A DNA stretch of 38,073 bases, taken from positions 1-38,073 of the forward strand of contig NZ_JACRAW010000018.1 in NCBI RefSeq assembly GCF_016213215.1, read 5' to 3'. This DNA is from Bradyrhizobium sp. (lineage in GTDB: Bacteria; Pseudomonadota; Alphaproteobacteria; Rhizobiales; Xanthobacteraceae). The notes under the pieces were generated by a model that was not told the DNA's origin, did not search any database, and worked only from the letters and a program-made list of their open reading frames with translations. Position 1 is the first letter of the stretch; the number at the start of each line of letters is the position of its first letter. Positions 34,461-38,073 of the stretch are shown here, in pieces. Made by a program: the position numbers and the translations under genes.

Positions 34461-35300
34461 TTGAGCGTTGATCCGTTGAGCCACGATCATGCCTTCGGCT
34501 CGCCGTCCGCGGGGGACGTCGCGCTTTGTCCGTTTCAAGGCGACAAGTTGCGTTCCCTACATGGGTCGGGGAAGACGTTGGTGCTGACCGGCGCCTCGCG
34601 CGGCATCGGTCATGCCACAGGCAAATTGTTCTCCGAGGCAGGCTGGCGGATTATCACCTGCTCGCGCCAGCCCTTTGATGGCGGGCGGTGCCCCTGGGAT
34701 TCTGGCGCCGACAACCATGTCCAGGTCGAATTGAGCGATCATCGGGGGCTGCCGCGCGCGATTGCCGAAATCAAGGAACGGCTCAGCGGTGGGCCGCTGC
34801 ACGCGCTGATCAACAACGCCGGCATTTCGCCGAAGGCGGTAGACGGCAGCCGGCTGACGTCACTGACCACCCCGGTGGAAACCTGGATGGGTGTCTTCCA
34901 CGTCAACCTTCTCGCCCCCATCCTTCTCGCGCAGGGGCTGTTCGACGAGTTGAAGGCGGCCTCCGGATCAATCGTCAACGTCACCTCGATCGTCGGTTCG
35001 CGGGTCCATCCGTTCGCGGGCACCGCCTACGCCACTTCGAAGGCCGCGCTGAGTTGTCTGACCCGCGAGATGGCGCACGACTATGCTCCGCACGGCATTC
35101 GGGTGAACGCGATCGCGCCGGGGGAGATCAAGACCGACATCCTCTCTCCGGAGACGGAGGCCCAGCTGGCGCCCGTCATCCCTCTGCATCGCGTAGGCAC
35201 CCCGGACGAAGTCGCGAAAGTCATCTTCTTTCTTTGCTCGGATGCGGCGAGCTACATCACCGGTGCCGAGGTGCCGATCAACGGCGGACAGCACGTCTGA
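34461..35300 (+). CDS. fixR: FixR, short-chain dehydrogenase/reductase-like protein
   Basis: A 279-residue SDR-fold protein, the first gene of the fixR-nifA operon. The NAD(P) motif TGASRGIGHATGKLF lies at about residues 43-57, NNAGIS near 118, and the catalytic set is S176 (NVTSIVGS), Y190 and K194 (GTAYATSKAAL). The C-terminus is typical (FLCSDAASYITGAEVPINGGQHV, written here in part). Length and sequence fit B. japonicum FixR as I remember it (about 278 residues); that protein has no defined reaction and is not essential for nitrogen fixation. The start is TTG 34461, preceded by AGGAG five bases away, and lies just downstream of the expected transcription start, which rules out upstream starts. 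Confidence 0.93.
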   Translation: MSVDPLSHDHAFGSPSAGDVALCPFQGDKLRSLHGSGKTLVLTGASRGIGHATGKLFSEAGWRIITCSRQPFDGGRCPWDSGADNHVQVELSDHRGLPRAIAEIKERLSGGPLHALINNAGISPKAVDGSRLTSLTTPVETWMGVFHVNLLAPILLAQGLFDELKAASGSIVNVTSIVGSRVHPFAGTAYATSKAALSCLTREMAHDYAPHGIRVNAIAPGEIKTDILSPETEAQLAPVIPLHRVGTPDEVAKVIFFLCSDAASYITGAEVPINGGQHV

Positions 35301-35552
35301 TCCCGCATTCAGCAACGGCGAACAATTTTTTGAGCGTTTGCGCCAGATCAATGCACGGTTCTCCGTTGTCGGATCGAGCGGCGATCTTTGCGCCAAACCG
35401 GCACAATCGTGCAAAAACCGGGCAAATCCGGGCGTTTTCTTTTGCAGTCATGGCGCCAAGTTGAGCGCGACAACCATTTTGAGATGAACCAGAATAATTC
35501 CAAATCCGAACAGGAGCTGCGGGAGGACGTTTATGGCAACGGAGACACCGTC
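35301..35552 (+). other. fixR-nifA intergenic region with repeats
   Basis: About 250 bases, long for two genes of one operon. It holds a direct repeat TTTGCGCCA at 35337-35345 and 35387-35395, exactly 50 bases apart, and an inverted repeat GCAC-AATC-GTGC at 35401-35412. The nifA frame stays open across its right part, so some of it could be coding if translation begins at ATG 35484. No terminator hairpin with a T-run is visible. Confidence 0.5.
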
Positions 35553-37295
35553 ATGCTGCATAGTGGCCCTGTGGTTGAAGGGCAAAAGGTAGATCAGCGT
35601 GCAGCCATCGCGCCGCTGAGCGAGATCGCGCTCACCGGTATCTTCGAAATCTCGAAAATCCTGACCGCGCCGTCTCGGCTGGAAACGACTCTCGCCAATG
35701 TCATTAATCTGCTGCAGTCGTTTCTGCAGCTGCGCCACGGCGTGGTGGCTCTGCTGGCTGACGACGGCATACCCGACATCACCGTAGGCGCGGGCTGGAG
35801 CGAGGGCAGCGACGAGCGCTACCGGGTCCGCCTGCCGCAAAAGGCGGTCGACCAGGTCGTGGCGACGGCGATGCCGCTGGTTGCCGAAAACATTGCGATC
35901 CATCCCGCCTTCGACCAAGCCGACATGGCCGCGCTGGGCGCTTCCGATACCACGCGCGTGTCCTTCATCGGCGTCCCGATCCGCATCGATGCGAAGGTCG
36001 TCGGCACGCTGACGATCGACCGCGTCCTGGACGACAAGTCATACTACCGGCTGGATTCGGATGTGCGGCTGCTCACCATGATCGCCAATCTGGTCGGGCA
36101 AACGGTGAAGCTGCACCGCGTGGTCGCCCGGGACCGTGAGCGGCTGATGGCTGAAAGCTATCGGCTGCAGAAGGAATTGTCGGAGCTGAAGCCGTCGCGC
36201 GAACGCAAGAAGGTGCATATCCAGGGCATCATCGGCGACAGTCCGGCGCTCCGCGGATTGTTGGAAAAGATCGCCGTCGTCGCCAAGTCGAACTCCACGA
36301 TTCTGCTCCGCGGCGAGTCCGGGACCGGAAAGGAGTTGATCGCCAAGGCCATCCACGAATTGTCGCCGCGGGCCAAGCGTCCGTTCATCAAGATCAACTG
36401 CGCCGCGTTGCCCGAAACCGTCCTGGAGTCGGAACTGTTCGGGCACGAGAAGGGCGCCTTCACCGGGGCCCTCAGTTCGCGGAAGGGCCGCTTCGAGCTG
36501 GCCGACAAGGGGACGCTGTTTCTCGACGAGATCGGCGAGATCTCCGCTTCGTTCCAGGCCAAGCTTCTCCGCGTGCTGCAGGAGCAGGAGTTCGAGCGAG
36601 TCGGCGGCAACCAGACCCTCAAGGTCGACGTCCGCGTCATCGCGGCCACCAACCGCAATCTCGAGGAGGCGGTTTCGCGCAACGAATTCCGCGCCGATCT
36701 CTATTATCGTATCAGCGTGGTGCCGATGGTGCTGCCCCCGCTGCGCGAGCGCCGCAGCGACATCCCGCTCCTTGCCAACGAGTTCCTGAAGAATTTCAAC
36801 GGCGAGAACGGCCGTGCGCTGACCTTCGATGCGGCCGCGATCGAAGTGCTGATGCACTGCGGATTCCCCGGCAACGTGCGCGAACTGGAAAACTGCGTGC
36901 AGCGGACCGCGACGCTGGCGATGGGGCCGGCGATCGTCAGGAGCGACTTCGCCTGCTGTCATGGCGAGTGTCTGTCGGCGATGCTGTGGAAGAGCGCGCA
37001 GGAAGACCATCGGCCCTCGCCGATGGTTCCACTGACCGTCGTCGCGACTCCGCGGGGTCCAGAAGTTGCTGGCGTTAGTGCTTCCGCGACCTCGCAAGCT
37101 CCCATGGACGCGGCCGCCCCGTCAGGCGCTGCGAGTGCCGCCGCCGGCGCAAAGATGACCGACCGCGATCGCGTCATCGCCGCCATGGAGAAGTCCGGGT
37201 GGGTGCAGGCCAAAGCCGCCCGCCTGCTCGGCCTGACGCCGCGCCAGATCGGCTACGCGTTGAAGAAGTACGGCATCGAGGTCAAACGGCTCTGA
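35553..37295 (+). CDS. nifA: NifA, sigma-54-dependent activator of nitrogen-fixation genes
   Basis: A 580-residue enhancer-binding protein. Residues ~20-170 form a GAF domain. The AAA+ domain (about 190-430) has Walker A GESGTGKE (254-261), the sigma-54 contact loop GAFTGA (from 301), and Walker B GTLFLDEIGE. Cysteines 436, 448, 468 and 473 give the exact C-X11-C-X19-C-X4-C spacing of oxygen-sensitive rhizobial NifA, with an extra Cys at 469. A Pro/Ala/Ser-rich linker leads to a Fis-type helix-turn-helix (about 535-580, GWVQAKAARLLGLTPRQIGYAL). The start ATG 35553 has GGAG eight bases upstream and gives MLHSG, like the B. japonicum N-terminus as I recall; ATG 35484 (603 residues) is the alternative. 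It sits downstream of fixR and ahead of two NifA sites. Confidence 0.95.
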   Translation: MLHSGPVVEGQKVDQRAAIAPLSEIALTGIFEISKILTAPSRLETTLANVINLLQSFLQLRHGVVALLADDGIPDITVGAGWSEGSDERYRVRLPQKAVDQVVATAMPLVAENIAIHPAFDQADMAALGASDTTRVSFIGVPIRIDAKVVGTLTIDRVLDDKSYYRLDSDVRLLTMIANLVGQTVKLHRVVARDRERLMAESYRLQKELSELKPSRERKKVHIQGIIGDSPALRGLLEKIAVVAKSNSTILLRGESGTGKELIAKAIHELSPRAKRPFIKINCAALPETVLESELFGHEKGAFTGALSSRKGRFELADKGTLFLDEIGEISASFQAKLLRVLQEQEFERVGGNQTLKVDVRVIAATNRNLEEAVSRNEFRADLYYRISVVPMVLPPLRERRSDIPLLANEFLKNFNGENGRALTFDAAAIEVLMHCGFPGNVRELENCVQRTATLAMGPAIVRSDFACCHGECLSAMLWKSAQEDHRPSPMVPLTVVATPRGPEVAGVSASATSQAPMDAAAPSGAASAAAGAKMTDRDRVIAAMEKSGWVQAKAARLLGLTPRQIGYALKKYGIEVKRL

Positions 37296-37302
37296 CGGCG
37301 AC

Positions 37303-37318
37303 TGTCGCACTTGCGACA
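37303..37318 (+). promoter_or_regulatory. NifA upstream activator site 1
   Basis: TGTCGCACTTGCGACA is TGT-N10-ACA, the NifA recognition pattern, and is a full palindrome in its outer arms (TGTCGCA / TGCGACA). It lies eight bases after the nifA stop and about 100 bases ahead of the expected ferredoxin-operon start. Confidence 0.88.
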
Positions 37319-37321
37319 TGC

Positions 37322-37337
37322 TGTCGGGCCCACGACA
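37322..37337 (+). promoter_or_regulatory. NifA upstream activator site 2
   Basis: TGTCGGGCCCACGACA is a second TGT-N10-ACA site, centred 19 bases from the first, so the two lie on nearly the same face of the helix (just under two turns). It is about 80 bases upstream of the expected transcription start, the usual distance for NifA activation by DNA looping. Confidence 0.88.
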
Positions 37338-37382
37338 ACGCGGCTCCCGCAAATAGTCATTACAAATCAAGCGAGTGACAGT

Positions 37383-37398
37383 TGGCACGACGCTTGAA
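37383..37398 (+). promoter_or_regulatory. Sigma-54 -24/-12 promoter of the ferredoxin-suf operon
   Basis: TGGCACGACGCTTGAA matches TGGCACG-N4-TTGC at every defined position but one (-12 GC is GA). GG is at 37384-37385. Transcription would start near 37408, which is downstream of an ATG at 37382 in the ferredoxin frame and so supports the ATG at 37442 as the true start. Confidence 0.85.
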
Positions 37399-37441
37399 AG
37401 AGAGATGCCAAAAGGCATTGCCTGATCAGGAGTCTCGACCC

Positions 37442-37636
37442 ATGGCCTACAAGATTGTCGCCTCGCAATGCACGGTTTGCGGTGCGTGTGAATTCGAATG
37501 TCCCAACGCCGCCATTCGGCTGAAGAACGACATGTACATCATCGATCCCAAGAAGTGCACGGAGTGCGAAGGACATTTCGACGCGCCGCAGTGCGTCGCG
37601 GTCTGTCCGGTCCCTGATACCTGCGTGCCGGTCTGA
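37442..37636 (+). CDS. fdxN: FdxN-type 2[4Fe-4S] ferredoxin
   Basis: A 64-residue ferredoxin. The first cluster motif is C9-xx-C12-xx-C15-xxx-C19 ([12 protein letters not shown]). The second is [18 protein letters not shown], with a C-xx-C-x8-C-xxx-C spacing typical of nif-linked ferredoxins, plus a further cysteine near the end (PDTC). It is expected to carry low-potential electrons to nitrogenase or to a NifB-type enzyme. AGGAG precedes the ATG at nine bases. It has a NifA-dependent promoter of its own and is followed by a small gene and sufB on the same strand. In B. japonicum the similar ferredoxin gene sits beside nifB as I recall, so its place here is different. Confidence 0.9.
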   Translation: MAYKIVASQCTVCGACEFECPNAAIRLKNDMYIIDPKKCTECEGHFDAPQCVAVCPVPDTCVPV

Positions 37637-37648
37637 AAGATCGAACCA

Positions 37649-37855
37649 ATGGCGCGCGCGGTATCTGGCCGAAGAAGCGGGATCCCCGGGGCGATCGCGC
37701 GCCGACTCGTTGCGATACTGAGCCTGCTCGCATTGGGACCGGAACTGCATGTGGCCGCGGCGATCGCGCGTGCAGCGGAGCAGGCGCGCCTGCGCCGTGA
37801 TCTGAGGAGCGCCGCCAGGATCCGGTCGCTGCGGCAGCGGAGCGAGCCATGGTAG
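37649..37855 (+). CDS. Small protein of unknown function between fdxN and sufB
   Basis: A 68-residue, strongly basic protein (about 14 Arg, no Lys) with one moderately hydrophobic stretch in the middle (about residues 19-32, RLVAILSLLALGPEL) and an Arg/Ala-rich helical C-terminus. Its stop (TAG 37853-37855) overlaps the sufB start (ATG 37849), so translation could be coupled. The ribosome binding site is weak. I do not recognise it. It may be a genuine nif-cluster small protein or a chance open frame in GC-rich sequence; the overlap and its position within a NifA operon favour a gene. Confidence 0.45.
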   Translation: MARAVSGRRSGIPGAIARRLVAILSLLALGPELHVAAAIARAAEQARLRRDLRSAARIRSLRQRSEPW

Positions 37856-38073
37856 CGGTCCAGGAAACCGTTGATCGCGTCAAGCGCATCGACGTCGATC
37901 AGTATCGATATGGGTTTGAGACCCTCATCGAATCCGAGAAGGCCCCCAAGGGTCTTTCGGAAGACACCGTCAAGTTCATCTCGCAGAAGAAGAACGAGCC
38001 CGCCTGGATGCTGCAGTGGCGGCTGGAGGCTTATCGCCGCTGGCTGACCATGGCGGAGCCGACTTGGGCGCGG
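37849..38073 (+). CDS. sufB: SufB, Fe-S cluster assembly protein, N-terminal part (3' truncated by window)
   Basis: The first 75 codons of the SUF scaffold subunit; the frame is open to the window end. The N-terminus (MVAVQETVDRVKRIDVDQYRYG, written here in part) and the stretch FISQKKNEPAWMLQWRLEAYRRWLTM are typical of SufB. GGAG lies six bases ahead of the ATG. SufB with SufC and SufD builds [4Fe-4S] clusters on a scaffold. Placement directly behind a NifA-controlled ferredoxin gene suggests a suf copy dedicated to nitrogenase maturation, perhaps replacing NifU/NifS. This is inference; a second, housekeeping suf copy elsewhere would be needed to confirm it. Confidence 0.92.
   Translation, partial: MVAVQETVDRVKRIDVDQYRYGFETLIESEKAPKGLSEDTVKFISQKKNEPAWMLQWRLEAYRRWLTMAEPTWAR

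Noticed and set aside
35400..35412. Possible second sigma-54 promoter ahead of nifA (GGCAC...GTGC)
   Set aside because: GG and GC are separated by nine bases rather than ten, and no NifA site lies upstream within the usual range.
37382..37441. Upstream start of the ferredoxin at ATG 37382
   Set aside because: This ATG overlaps the -24/-12 promoter and lies ahead of the expected transcription start; ATG 37442 has a ribosome binding site and gives a standard ferredoxin.
1..38073. tRNA or rRNA genes, CRISPR arrays, insertion sequences, prophage or integrase genes
   Set aside because: None seen: no transposase or integrase motifs, no regularly spaced repeats and no tRNA-like cloverleaf in the intergenic gaps. 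The nif-region edge therefore shows no visible mobile-element junction in this window.

Overview
This is a 38-kb high-GC alphaproteobacterial chromosome segment. It most likely comes from Bradyrhizobium or a close relative in the Nitrobacteraceae, probably a lineage with a free-living or photosynthetic-type nitrogen-fixation island. The pointers are a fixR-nifA pair with the C-X11-C-X19-C-X4-C cysteine pattern of oxygen-sensitive rhizobial NifA, a Shemin-pathway hemA, separate F0 genes with a b' subunit, and an alphaproteobacterial ctaDBGE cluster. All family names come from motifs and memory; no database was searched.

Region 1 (1-4610, +) is an aa3 cytochrome c oxidase cluster: the end of ctaD, ctaB, a 58-residue CoxF-like protein, ctaG, ctaE, a DUF983 protein and SURF1. 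Several pairs are coupled by overlapping stop/start codons. Region 2 (4766-8850, +) has thrC overlapping an M16 protease gene, a RimJ-type acetyltransferase and an exported protein of unknown function. Region 3 (8963-11535, -) is the F0 ATP synthase operon atpI-B-E-b'-b, with a good promoter upstream and a shared terminator at its end. Region 4 (11830-13630, +) holds an HCCA-isomerase-like protein, a secreted coiled-coil protein and YjbQ.

Region 5 (13707-16728, -) has an MHS-type MFS transporter and small membrane proteins including a YggT protein. Region 6 (16954-26692) looks like an acetate or short-chain-carboxylate module: a YjcH-like/ActP-like permease pair, a protein of unknown function, a 709-residue exonuclease-CBS-DUF294 fusion, a LuxR-type response regulator, and a hybrid histidine kinase whose N-terminus is itself a sodium:solute-symporter domain (CrbS/CrbR type). 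Region 7 (26847-32544, -) contains hemA with a perfect FNR/FixK box upstream, an MBL-fold hydrolase, a chemotaxis receptor and an Omp25-like porin.

Region 8 (32896-38073) is the edge of a nitrogen-fixation cluster. On the minus strand are a 103-residue protein of unknown function and a YqeB/EF2563-like protein, the latter family tied to molybdenum-hydroxylase maturation. Divergent from them are fixR and nifA, with a sigma-54 type -24/-12 promoter and a partial RegR-like site. NifA is followed by two perfect TGT-N10-ACA NifA sites and a near-consensus -24/-12 element. These lead into a 2[4Fe-4S] ferredoxin gene, a 68-residue protein of unknown function and the start of sufB. The reading is that oxygen/redox-controlled NifA switches on a ferredoxin plus a SUF iron-sulfur assembly operon dedicated to nitrogenase.
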